NCBI GenBank assembly: GCA_947442255.1
Contig: CANEVO010000044.1
Coordinates: forward strand, 1-32,065
DNA: 32,065 nucleotides
Origin: Opitutia bacterium
GTDB taxonomy: Bacteria > Verrucomicrobiota > Verrucomicrobiae > Opitutales > Opitutaceae
Direction: 5' to 3'
The notes beneath the pieces were generated by a model that searched no databases, was not told the DNA's origin, and worked only from the letters and a program-made list of their open reading frames with translations. A program made the position numbers and the translations under genes. Below are positions 15,801 to 22,549 of the stretch, in pieces; positions within the stretch are counted from its first letter, which is position 1; the number at the start of each line of letters is the position of its first letter.

Positions 15801-16139
15801 AGCCGCCGAAAATCCGGCCGTTCCACCAATCGTGCTGGCGGTCCAATCGTCGTTCTCGGCAATTTTTGTCTGGTCCGAGTACAATTCGAGCTTCGGATTG
15901 GGCAACGTGCCGCTCACGCCCGGAAATTGATTGAGGCCCGGACCGATGGCACGAATCAGCACTTTTTTTTGCACCCCCTCGCCGATGACAAAACCCACAA
16001 TCGGCGCAGATGCACCCGCCCCTGCCTGCGTCCGGGTGGAAAGATTGGCCAGACGCTGTCCGAATTCAGCCGCCTGCAGCGACACGCTCAAAAGCAGGGT
16101 AACCCCGAGGATCCAGCGGCGGAGAAAGGCAGATTTCAT
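12885..16139 (-). CDS. Multidomain secreted DUF1800 protein
   Basis: I start at the ATG at 16139, which gives a clear Sec signal (MKSAFLRRWILGVTLLLSVS, then LQAAEFG); the frame is open 64 codons further but without a signal. The 1084-residue product has two homologous modules at about 25-160 and 162-297 (RLANLSTRTQAG / RLMNLSTRAVVG, VLIRAIGPGL / LLVRAAGPTL, NDDWTAS / NNDWGTE, LLEVYDVTG / LIEVYDLTP). A Calx-beta-like domain follows (about 302-395, GGTAVAGLDYVSLPGSVTI), then a CHRD-like domain (about 430-532, ending GGELRGAFIQ). The catalytic-looking DUF1800 domain runs from about 555 to the end (AARFLTQATFGPTKADID, NYAREVLQLFTIGLN). DUF1800 function is unknown; it is regularly paired with DUF1501, as here. 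Confidence 0.92.
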   Translation of the reverse strand: MKSAFLRRWILGVTLLLSVSLQAAEFGQRLANLSTRTQAGAGASAPIVGFVIGEGVQKKVLIRAIGPGLNQFPGVSGTLPNPKLELYSDQTKIAENDDWTASTIGGTAGFSAAGAFALSTGSRDAALLATLGPGAYTAQVTGVGTTQAGMILLEVYDVTGQSRLMNLSTRAVVGTGGGILISGVAIAPGSGIRKLLVRAAGPTLQALAPSLSALLDPTIAIIDSSNVQIASNNDWGTENIPALLAAFDRAGAFPFGERSKDSALIADLAPGRNYTIQVSGVGGTTGIALIEVYDLTPENLAAVKVVATKASTDTNRGAAPAVFSVTRTGPTVSPLTVYYNLGGTAVAGLDYVSLPGSVTIPAGATSAGIAVSANAETTGAATNKVVSVSIVSGPGYALDIDRMAAITIFYNPGTLFVSLLRPAPAAITSTAYGTATIQLSPNRTFGIITLTFSNLSSPETVAYVRIGNPGEVGTELVRLPNGQVSGQPWIFQASGAFSAADLVQALSDGRIFVSVESASFPGGELRGAFIQSNGSLAFIPPAAAPAVADAALTPIAAARFLTQATFGPTKADIDALVGRPASELGNWITAQMALPASSLLDATRADFNTFTAVTSDGPQYSYQNRQAGWWQNVLTGPDQLRQRVAFALSQIFVVSDVNSSLYNNPLGMAAYYDILGRRAFGNFRQLLEDVTLSPVMGFYLSSLRNRKATLNASTGVLSSPDENYAREVLQLFTIGLNRLQPDGTLVLDAQGVPIPTYDQSTITELAKVFTGWGYASTDTNPSFTGSPANWFQPMRLYPAFHEDGVKTLFSGNVLPANQGGIKDLGDALDFLFNHPNTGPFISRQLIQRLVTSNPSPGYIYRAAQAFANNGNGIRGDLGAVVRAILMDYEVRSTAVAATASFGKLREPLLRAAALLRAFKGGANNQRFSYFTGQTNESQLGQTALHAPTVFNFYEPNYVQPGALANAGLFAPEYQILTDTTAISLPNQLWSWIYNGRTQGAAFNPNEANIGFVFDGSLLALARTPVALVDHVNLMLAAGGLPKAVTDRMVAAISALPNNTAGTDLERVRSAVYLAVSLPQGAIQK

Positions 16140-16361
16140 TGGAAGCGAATTCGCGAAGTGCAGGTCGAAGAAGCCATCAGACGCCCACGACCCCACCTTT
16201 GTTTCATCTGCGGAAATTAAGTCGAGTGCGAAGGTGCGAAATTTCCGTAAAAGCTCTCGCCCGAAATTCATGCTCAAGAAATAGCACCCCTCAATTTCCC
16301 AAGTGCAATTCGGGGCCAGGCCGGTATCCATTCGCCTTTTACCGAGTCACCGAATTGAGAA

Positions 16362-16437
16362 TGGTGCCCCCGTCCGGACTTGAACCGGAATCCGCAGTTT
16401 AGGAAACTGCTGCTCTATCCAGTTGAGCTACGGGAAC
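16362..16437 (-). tRNA. tRNA-Arg (anticodon CCT)
   Basis: A 76-base cloverleaf on the minus strand. The acceptor stem GTTCCCG pairs with CGGGGGC (two G-U pairs), the D-stem is GCTC/GAGC, the anticodon stem GCAGT/ACTGC encloses loop TTCCTAA with anticodon CCT, and the T-arm is TCCGG-TTCAAGT-CCGGA. Discriminator A and the CCA end are encoded in the DNA. It reads AGG codons. No terminator was seen downstream toward the DUF1800 gene, whose start lies 222 bases away on the same strand; that gap holds no recognisable gene. Confidence 0.95.
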
Positions 16438-16467
16438 TTATAATCTAATCGATTTCAACCTAACCAG

Positions 16468-16496
16468 ACCATATCGGCCGGCCGAAATCAAGTCAG
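16468..16496 (-). promoter_or_regulatory. Possible promoter of the tRNA-Arg gene
   Basis: On the minus strand CTGACT and TATGGT are separated by 17 bases and lie about 30 bases before the tRNA 5' end. Each box matches four of six sigma-70 consensus positions, so this is a modest candidate. Confidence 0.3.
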
Positions 16497-16571
16497 TATG
16501 GCCCCGGCAAGGCATGCCGAATATTTTGCATGGCCGGGTGAATCGGGACTGCAAGGCGCCCAAAATGCGCG

Positions 16572-16600
16572 TTGACAAGCTGAACACCCGCTTCACCTTC
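16572..16600 (+). promoter_or_regulatory. Possible rpsR promoter with perfect -35 box
   Basis: TTGACA at 16572-16577 is a perfect -35 consensus 40 bases before the rpsR ATG. Seventeen bases later the -10 position reads ACCTTC, which is poor. The -35 box is suggestive, but the promoter is unproven. Confidence 0.3.
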
Positions 16601-16617
16601 TCCCCTCCTTTTAAGCC

Positions 16618-16812
16618 ATGAGCACGACCGAACAAAAGCAGCAGACTCCCACTCCCGCGGAAATTCCCTTCACGACGCCGCAGGCGTGGGTCCGTTTCGT
16701 GACCGACACGGGCAAAATTCTGCCGCGCAAATACACCGGGCTTTCCGCCAAGCATCAGCGGGCCGTCACCCGCACGATCAAGCACTCGCGGAACATGCTG
16801 CTCACGCAGTAA
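16618..16812 (+). CDS. rpsR: Small-subunit ribosomal protein bS18
   Basis: The 64-residue protein has the bS18 core: [20 protein letters not shown] followed by the rRNA-binding helix [14 protein letters not shown]. The family signature (the TGL[ST]xKxQR block) is intact. It is shorter than the usual ~75 residues and replaces the zinc-ribbon-like N-terminus by a Thr/Pro/Gln-rich segment with no cysteines. bS18 binds 16S rRNA next to bS6 on the 30S platform. It is not in the common rpsF-ssb-rpsR-rplI arrangement: a tRNA gene lies on one side and an intrinsic terminator follows 29 bases after the stop, so it is a single-gene transcript. No Shine-Dalgarno is visible in the pyrimidine-rich leader. 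Confidence 0.9.
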   Translation: MSTTEQKQQTPTPAEIPFTTPQAWVRFVTDTGKILPRKYTGLSAKHQRAVTRTIKHSRNMLLTQ

Positions 16813-16841
16813 AGCGTCCAGACTCATCACCTAAGCTTCAA

Positions 16842-16867
16842 GGCCGGAGACGCTCTCCGGCCTTTTT
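16842..16867 (+). terminator. rpsR: Rho-independent terminator of rpsR
   Basis: GGCCGGAGA and TCTCCGGCC form a perfect 9-bp stem around a CGC loop, followed by five T. This strong intrinsic terminator sits between rpsR and the Sua5-type gene, whose ATG follows 6 bases later. Confidence 0.9.
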
Positions 16868-16873
16868 CGTGCC

Positions 16874-17869
16874 ATGGCAAAAGCATCCGTCCGCGTCTAC
16901 CGGGGCACCACCAGAAACCTGAAATTTCTGGCGGGACGCCTGCGCGCTGGCGAGGTCGTCGCCGTTCCGACCGAGACGGTTTACGGACTCGCGGCCAACG
17001 CGCTGAAGGCAAGCGCGTGCCGCAAGATTTTCCGCGCGAAAGGGCGCCCGCTCAACGATCCGCTGATCGTGCACCTTCATTCGATGGCCGGGCTGCCGCA
17101 AGTGTGCGAGGTAAACCCCGCCGCCCTTAAGCTGGCCCGCAAATTCTGGCCCGGACCGCTTACCTTGGTGTTGCCAAAAAAATCGGCGGTACCCGCCATC
17201 GTTTCGGCCGGCCGGGAGAGCGTCGCCGTGCGAGTGCCGGCCCATCGCCTCTTTCGGCGCTTGTTGCAACTGGCGGGACTGCCGCTGGCGGCGCCGAGCG
17301 CGAATCCGTTTGGCTACATCAGTCCCACCACGGCCGGGCACGTGCGACAAAGTCTGGGCAAGAAGATCCGCCACATCCTGAACGGCGGGCCCTCGCGCAT
17401 TGGCGTGGAGTCGACGATTGTCGATCTGCGCAATCCGGCCAAGCCTCGCGTCCTCCGGCCCGGCGCGATTTCGCGCGAAGCGTTGGCGGCAACGCTGGGC
17501 TGCAAGGTTGGCCTTGCCCGTCGTTCCGCCGCCAACTCCCGCGAGGTGAAGGCCCAAGTCGCACCGGGCCTACTGGAGCGCCACTACAGTCCCCGCACGC
17601 CCGTGGTTTTGCATCAGCGCATCGCAACTCACGGCGATGCACGGTGCGGGTATATTTTTTTCCGCCAGCCGGCCGGGCCGGCACGAGCCAATATCTTCTG
17701 GCTCGACGCCCGCGGCAATCTGGCCGGTGCGGCCCGCCGGCTTTTTGCCACACTTCGCAGGGCCGATGACCGGCAATTTTCCCAGCTTCACGTGGAACTC
17801 GCCCCCGCCGCCGGAGGGAGCTTGGGCATCGCCATCAACGACCGCCTGCGGCGCGCCGCCTCGCGCTAA
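16874..17869 (+). CDS. tsaC: Threonylcarbamoyl-AMP synthase, Sua5 type
   Basis: The 331-residue enzyme makes threonylcarbamoyl-AMP from threonine, bicarbonate and ATP, the first step of t6A formation at position 37 of ANN-decoding tRNAs in the cytoplasm. The YrdC/TsaC domain (about 10-200) shows GEVVAVPTETVYGLAANA, FRAKGRPLNDPLIVHL, WPGPLTLVLPKK, AVRVPAHRL, APSANPFGYISPT and VESTIVDLR. The extra ~120 C-terminal residues (from LLERHYSPRTPVVL) are the Sua5 domain, here shorter and more divergent than usual. The ATG follows the rpsR terminator closely, so its promoter must overlap that region or expression depends on readthrough. The domain call is firm; TsaC versus Sua5 naming follows the presence of the C-terminal domain. 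Confidence 0.93.
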   Translation: MAKASVRVYRGTTRNLKFLAGRLRAGEVVAVPTETVYGLAANALKASACRKIFRAKGRPLNDPLIVHLHSMAGLPQVCEVNPAALKLARKFWPGPLTLVLPKKSAVPAIVSAGRESVAVRVPAHRLFRRLLQLAGLPLAAPSANPFGYISPTTAGHVRQSLGKKIRHILNGGPSRIGVESTIVDLRNPAKPRVLRPGAISREALAATLGCKVGLARRSAANSREVKAQVAPGLLERHYSPRTPVVLHQRIATHGDARCGYIFFRQPAGPARANIFWLDARGNLAGAARRLFATLRRADDRQFSQLHVELAPAAGGSLGIAINDRLRRAASR

Positions 17870-17893
17870 CCCGCGGAAGCGCCGCGTTCAGCG

Positions 17894-19137
17894 GTGCTTC
17901 GAATCGTCGTCCGGCGCGGACATCACGTAATAGTCCTTGTAGGACTTATGAGCAGCGCGATCCGCGCTATCTGGAGGAGCTTTTCGGCTTGTTGCTCAAT
18001 CGACAGAAGAACGAGCGGGCCGTGGCAGCAGCCCGCGGACTACTTGGCGAGAAACTCCTGCCGCTGGAAGTCCGGCAGCTTGCTTTGCTGGCAGGCGCGA
18101 CGGCGAGTTACCTTCAGGGCAATTTCGATCAGGCGGATGATTTCCTGCGATCGACTCCAACCGCGCCGGCCTCCGTCCAAGCCAGGCTATTGTCCGCCAA
18201 AATCAATTGGGAACGCGGTTATCGCGAACTAGCGCTGGTGGAACTGCGCTCGCTGGCCGCTGCCTTCCCCCATACGTGGGAAATCCACGCCGATCTGGTT
18301 TTCCGTTTGCGGCAATCGAACCTCTCCGGCGAGGCGTGACGGGCCACCCTGGCGTTCCAAGTCGCCCACCCCGACCTGCCCGGCCCTCGTATCGAGCTTC
18401 TCCACGCCTACCGGGAGGACGGCGACATCGCGTAGCTTCAACGGGAAATCGATTCGTTGATTCAAGATTTTGCGGCCGATCGTGGCGTAATTTTGAGGGT
18501 GGCGGAATTCGCCGCCGCCATGGGCAACGTTTCCCTCGCGCGCCGGCTGCTCGATCACGCCCGCGTCCGAAATCTGCCGTGGGAACCACACGCCTTTTTA
18601 TTCGTCGAAGCTCTGGTCGTTGCCCGCGAGTATCAAAACGCCTCCAACACGATCCGCACGCTCCTTCGATAGTATCCGGATTGGGCGCAACGCCACGGTC
18701 CTCTGCTCCAAAGCCTTCAAGCCGCGACTTACCTCGGATTGGGAGACTACGAGTCCGCCCGGCTATTCCTGACGCACGCACTGCATCAGCCCGCACTTCG
18801 GGCCGATAGCCTGCTCGCCATGTCAAATCGCTTCGCCGAACTGGGCGCGGCCGAACAAGCGCACAAAATCTTGATCAGGGCCTTTACCGCCGATCGGCGC
18901 AGTCAAGTGGTGCTCACGCGACTGGTGGAGTTCGACCTCAATCTCAATCGCATCGATCACCTGCTCGATCACCTCGGCACCCTGCTGACCATGCGCCGGC
19001 CTTCACCGGACATTTTGCGCGTCGCCCGCCACAAACTGGGCAGCGATCTTTTCCTGTTTTCGCCCGGCCGCACCGCTGTCCTGGACGCCGTTCACGTCGC
19101 GCTAGAACGCAATCGCCGCGAGACCCCGCGGCTGTAG
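17894..19137 (+). pseudogene. Broken TPR-like helical repeat gene, three in-frame stops
   Basis: One frame (the frame of 17989) encodes continuous helical-repeat protein: YEQRDPRYLEELFGLLL, then EKLLPLEVRQLALLAGATAS, ELALVELRSLAAAFP, VSLARRLLDHARV, LGLGDYESARLFLTHAL, ending ERNRRETPRL. It is interrupted by TGA at 18337, TAG at 18433 and TAG at 18670, without any frameshift. Each is a single C-to-T change from a sense codon (CGA or CAG), and the sequence on both sides stays protein-like. No ATG precedes the frame. A hydrophobic piece in the neighbouring frame from GTG 17894 (LRIVVRRGHHVIVLVGL) could be an original membrane anchor lost by a frameshift near 17945. Repeat spacing suggests tetratricopeptide-type units, probably periplasmic or membrane-tethered; function unknown. 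The gene is likely a young pseudogene. Confidence 0.7.
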
Positions 19138-19182
19138 CCTTGCCGCACCGCGGCGCGCGAGCCCCACCGCCCCCGCACCAGG

Positions 19183-20274
19183 TCAGCGCTTGATTTCACG
19201 CAACTCGGCAAGCAGCCGCTCATTCTGTTCCCGGGTGCCCACCGTGACGCGGATCCATTCGGGCAAGCCGTAGGATTTAACTGGCCTCACGATCACGCCC
19301 CGCCGCTGCAGCGCCTCAAAAACGCGTATGCCGTCTCCGACTTTGATCAGCATGAAATTCGCGACACTCGGGACAAATTCCAATGCCAGTTCGCGGCAAC
19401 CACGCTCCAGTTGGGCCAGCCCCGCGCGATTCTCCCGGACCGTCTTTTCCGCAAACTCGCGATCGTCCAGCGCGGCCAGTGCCGCCGCCTGCGCGATGGC
19501 GTTCACATTGAAGGGCTGCCGCACCCGGTTGAGCAGCCCGCACAACTCCGCGCTCGCATAGCCGTAACCGATGCGCAGCGCCGCCAGTCCGTAGATTTTG
19601 GAAAACGTCCGGAGGCAAACGATCTTGCGGCCCTCGGCGATCAACGGCCGCATGTCGGGTTCCCGCTCCAAAAACTCGGCGTAGGCCTCGTCGAAAACGG
19701 CGACGACATGGTCCGGCAGCTGACGCGCGAAAGCCAGCAGCTCGGCTTCGGCGTTGGCCGTCCCGGTCGGATTGTTCGGCGAACAGACATAGACGAGCTT
19801 GGTGCGCGGAGTTATCGCCCCCCGGATCGCATCAAGGTCATGCTGCCAGTTGCGCAAGGGCACTTCGACCGCTTTCGCGCCGAATAGCAGAGTCACCAGC
19901 TTGTAGACCACGAAGGCCGGCGCCCCCATCACCACCTCGTCCCCCGCTTCGATGAAGGCGTGTCCGAGCAATTCGATAATCTCGTTCGAGCCGTTGCCCA
20001 CGATGAACTGATCGGGCTGCAAATCACGCACCGCCGCCAGTTTTTGGCGCAGCTCGAAACATCCGCCATCCGGATAAAGCTCCCCCTGTTCGAGCGCCCG
20101 CCGGGCGGCGGCGATCGCCCGCGGCGACGGCCCAAACGGATTCTCGTTCGAAGCCAGCTTGATGATGCTCCGGGGATCGAGCCCCATCTCGCGCGCGACA
20201 TACTCGATCGGCTTTCCCGGTTCGTAGACGGGTTGGGTCAACACGGAAGGCTTGGCCAGCGACGCAAAGTTCAT
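19183..20274 (-). CDS. hisC: Histidinol-phosphate aminotransferase
   Basis: A 363-residue PLP-dependent class I/II aminotransferase that converts imidazole-acetol phosphate and glutamate to histidinol phosphate in histidine biosynthesis. Diagnostic segments are IKLASNENPFGPSP, YPDGGCFELRQKLA, FIVGNGSNEIIELLG, VYVCSPNNPTGT, the DEAYAEF block and TFSKIYGLAALRIGYG with the PLP lysine. C-terminal SVANFMLIK and RPVKSYGLPEWIRVTVG match HisC. Length is standard. It stands alone here without other his genes. Some HisC homologues also act on aromatic amino acid or phosphonate substrates, which cannot be excluded. Confidence 0.94.
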   Translation of the reverse strand: MNFASLAKPSVLTQPVYEPGKPIEYVAREMGLDPRSIIKLASNENPFGPSPRAIAAARRALEQGELYPDGGCFELRQKLAAVRDLQPDQFIVGNGSNEIIELLGHAFIEAGDEVVMGAPAFVVYKLVTLLFGAKAVEVPLRNWQHDLDAIRGAITPRTKLVYVCSPNNPTGTANAEAELLAFARQLPDHVVAVFDEAYAEFLEREPDMRPLIAEGRKIVCLRTFSKIYGLAALRIGYGYASAELCGLLNRVRQPFNVNAIAQAAALAALDDREFAEKTVRENRAGLAQLERGCRELALEFVPSVANFMLIKVGDGIRVFEALQRRGVIVRPVKSYGLPEWIRVTVGTREQNERLLAELREIKR

Positions 20275-20336
20275 CCATTGACTCGAACACGATTCCCCAC
20301 CGGCGCGAAAGCCCCAAATGTAGCCATGACTGGTGA

Positions 20337-20371
20337 GCGATAGACGTTGGGGACAAAAGGTCGGCTATCGC
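20337..20371. repeat. Inverted repeat upstream of hisC
   Basis: GCGATAG and CTATCGC form a 7-bp inverted repeat with a 21-base spacer, 63-97 bases upstream of the hisC start. It might be an operator or transcript structure. The rest of the 188-base gap shows nothing else. Confidence 0.25.
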
Positions 20372-20462
20372 CATCGCTCTACGCGCCGGGCTGACAACGC
20401 GGACAAGCCCCGACGGCGGCTATCCGGAACCTACGAGGCAAAGTGATGGGCCGCCCCGCGGA

Positions 20463-21629
20463 TCAGCCGAAACCCGTTCGCTCCAACAGCCAGTAAAGGC
20501 CCGCTAGCACGACAAGTGCCGACAATGCCGGCACCCCGCGTCGCACAAAAGCTTCGTTTTTGCGCAGGCGCCAGACGATCGGCAAAACCACCGCCGCAAT
20601 CGCCACCTGCCCCACCTCCACACCCAGATTAAACGTAAACAACGGCAGCGCGATCCCCTGCCGGCCCGCCCCCACGCCCAATTCGCGCAGGACGCTCGCA
20701 AACCCAAAGCCGTGAATGAGCCCAAACGCGAACGTGAGCGCCCAGCGCCCGGGAGGTTCCGCGCCACGCCGCCAAAGATTCTCCACCCCGACAAACACGA
20801 TCGATACCGCGATCGCCGCCTCGACAAACGAGCTGGGCAGCTGAATGACATCGAGCGTCGCCAGCGCCAACGTCAGGGAATGCGCCAACGTGAAGCACGA
20901 AACGACGGCGACGATGGAACGAAAACTTCGGCAGACGACGAGCAGCGCAAACAGAAACAGCAGGTGATCATAACCGGTCCAGATATGCTCCACGCCCAGC
21001 CGAAAAAAGCCGAAAAAAGCGACCCGCTCCGCGGCGGTTGGATTTTCCGCGGGTCGGAAGGAGGACGACCCCAGATCGATCTCGATCCGATCGTCCTTCG
21101 CGCTGAGCAACTTCGTCGCAATGGTTGAACCGCGCTGATCGGTAATGATCAGAAACTGCCGGTGACCCGACGGCAGGGCGCCCAGCTTCACGGCCCGCAA
21201 CATCAACCGGCCAGACGCGGGACAAGGATAGACGAAGCGAAAATTCAAGCTGTCGCGATCCGCGAGGTTTACCTGCGTTTCGACGGGCACCACCCGCGTC
21301 GCTCCCGCTCGTGCATCCCAAAGCTCCGCCGCCAGCGCCTGCAAGGCCGCCTTTGCCGCGGTGAATTCCGTCTCGGTCCAAGTCGCCGCCGTTCGCGCTG
21401 AAGACGGTAGCAGTTGTTGGGCATCGGCGGGCGCGAAACCCACCGTGAGTTCTAGCACGCCCGCGCGGAGCTCGCCTTGCGCGGTGCTGATCCCGGGATC
21501 ATGGGCGCGCAAGGCCGTCGCCCCAGCCAAGATTGCGATCCAGCCCCGCAAGAATCCCAACCGCCCGAACCCGCAACTTTCGGCGACAAATTTCGCCCGG
21601 TCGCCGGGATTGGATGCGGGGCGTTTCAT
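20463..21629 (-). CDS. HupE/UreJ-family membrane protein
   Basis: I use the ATG at 21629; a GTG ten codons upstream is possible. The product (388 residues) has an N-terminal hydrophobic signal region, a ~160-residue extracytoplasmic beta-rich domain (about 45-215, including GELRAGVLELTVGFAPAD and FRFVYPCPASGRLMLRAV), then six or seven transmembrane helices. The membrane half carries the HupE/UreJ-type histidine motifs GVEHIWTGYDHLLFLFALL, TLAHSLTLALATL and GLIHGFGFASVLREL. The family is linked to nickel/cobalt handling in hydrogenase and urease clusters, but this long form occurs widely without those enzymes, and neither is nearby, so the transported substrate is open. It is divergent from the aat gene. 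Confidence 0.85.
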   Translation of the reverse strand: MKRPASNPGDRAKFVAESCGFGRLGFLRGWIAILAGATALRAHDPGISTAQGELRAGVLELTVGFAPADAQQLLPSSARTAATWTETEFTAAKAALQALAAELWDARAGATRVVPVETQVNLADRDSLNFRFVYPCPASGRLMLRAVKLGALPSGHRQFLIITDQRGSTIATKLLSAKDDRIEIDLGSSSFRPAENPTAAERVAFFGFFRLGVEHIWTGYDHLLFLFALLVVCRSFRSIVAVVSCFTLAHSLTLALATLDVIQLPSSFVEAAIAVSIVFVGVENLWRRGAEPPGRWALTFAFGLIHGFGFASVLRELGVGAGRQGIALPLFTFNLGVEVGQVAIAAVVLPIVWRLRKNEAFVRRGVPALSALVVLAGLYWLLERTGFG

Positions 21630-21791
21630 GCGGGGTGATCGGCAACGAAGCCGATCCACTTTCCACCGCGCAAGGAATTATCCTCAGTCGGGCATAGAAG
21701 AACGCTGGCATCGCCGCGCACCGACGGAGTTCAGAAACGCACTCGCGCGACCCCACATCCGCGCCACAAGCTTTCCCGCGCATGCCGCGCC

Positions 21792-22460
21792 ATGCCTGCA
21801 ATGGATTTCTTCTGGCTCCCTCCCGACCCCGCCGATCCGCTCGGCTTGGTGGCGCTCGACCGCCACCTGCCGCCCGAACGTCTGATTTCGGCCTATCGCC
21901 GCGGGATATTTCCGTGGCCTGACGCGGCGCTGACCGGCGTGATTCCCTGGGTTTGCCCCCCGCGGCGCGCCATCCTGGAATTCGAAGCTTTGCACATCCC
22001 CCGCAATCTTCGGCGCGCCGGCCGGGCGCTTGCCACCCTGCGATTCACGATCGACGCCGCATTCGAAAGCGTGATCCGCGCGTGCGCCGCCGCACCTCGC
22101 CCGGGCCAGCGCGGGACCTGGATCACGCCGGAAATGATCAGGGCCTACATCGAACTTCACCGGCTGGGCCACGCCCACAGCGTGGAGGCATGGGACGGTG
22201 ATGTCCTGGTCGGCGGCCTCTACGGCGTCACCGCCGGCGGCGTGTTCACCGGCGAAAGCATGTTCCATCAGCTCAGCGAGGTTTCGAAACTCTGCGTGCT
22301 CCGGCTCGTCGAACACCTCGCGAGCCGCGGGGCAACGTGGATCGACATTCAGCAACTCACCCCTCATTTCGCCCTCCTCGGCGCCCATGAAATCAACCGC
22401 GACGAATTTCTCCGCCGCCTAGCCGAAGAACAGCGTGTCGACCGCGTACTCTTTCCCTGA
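21792..22460 (+). CDS. aat: Leucyl/phenylalanyl-tRNA--protein transferase
   Basis: The 222-residue enzyme transfers Leu or Phe from aminoacyl-tRNA to proteins with N-terminal Arg or Lys, marking them for ClpS/ClpAP in the N-degron pathway. Conserved blocks are LISAYRRGIFPWPD, PWVCPPRRAILEFEALHIPR, HSVEAWDGDVLVGGLYGV, GESMFHQLSEVSKLCVLRLV and DIQQLTPHFALLGAHEINRDEFL. The family usually has TFTPHL-like sequence at the QLTPHF position, so this is a slightly diverged but complete copy. A second ATG three codons in is an alternative start. It is followed 89 bases later by rlmF on the same strand. Confidence 0.93.
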   Translation: MPAMDFFWLPPDPADPLGLVALDRHLPPERLISAYRRGIFPWPDAALTGVIPWVCPPRRAILEFEALHIPRNLRRAGRALATLRFTIDAAFESVIRACAAAPRPGQRGTWITPEMIRAYIELHRLGHAHSVEAWDGDVLVGGLYGVTAGGVFTGESMFHQLSEVSKLCVLRLVEHLASRGATWIDIQQLTPHFALLGAHEINRDEFLRRLAEEQRVDRVLFP

Positions 22461-22549
22461 AGCGCAGCCCTACCGCCCCATCGAAATTCGTCCGCGCGTT
22501 TGCATCGTCTACTCATCCGGTTCTTTGTGCCCCCGAACCCGCCGCCACA

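Noticed and set aside
16362..16437. tRNA-Arg as an integration site for a mobile element
   Set aside because: No integrase, no direct repeat of the tRNA 3' end and no phage-like genes were found on either side.
20463..21629. Nickel uptake linked to hydrogenase or urease
   Set aside because: The family name suggests it, but no hydrogenase, urease or accessory gene is in the window, so only the family is reported.
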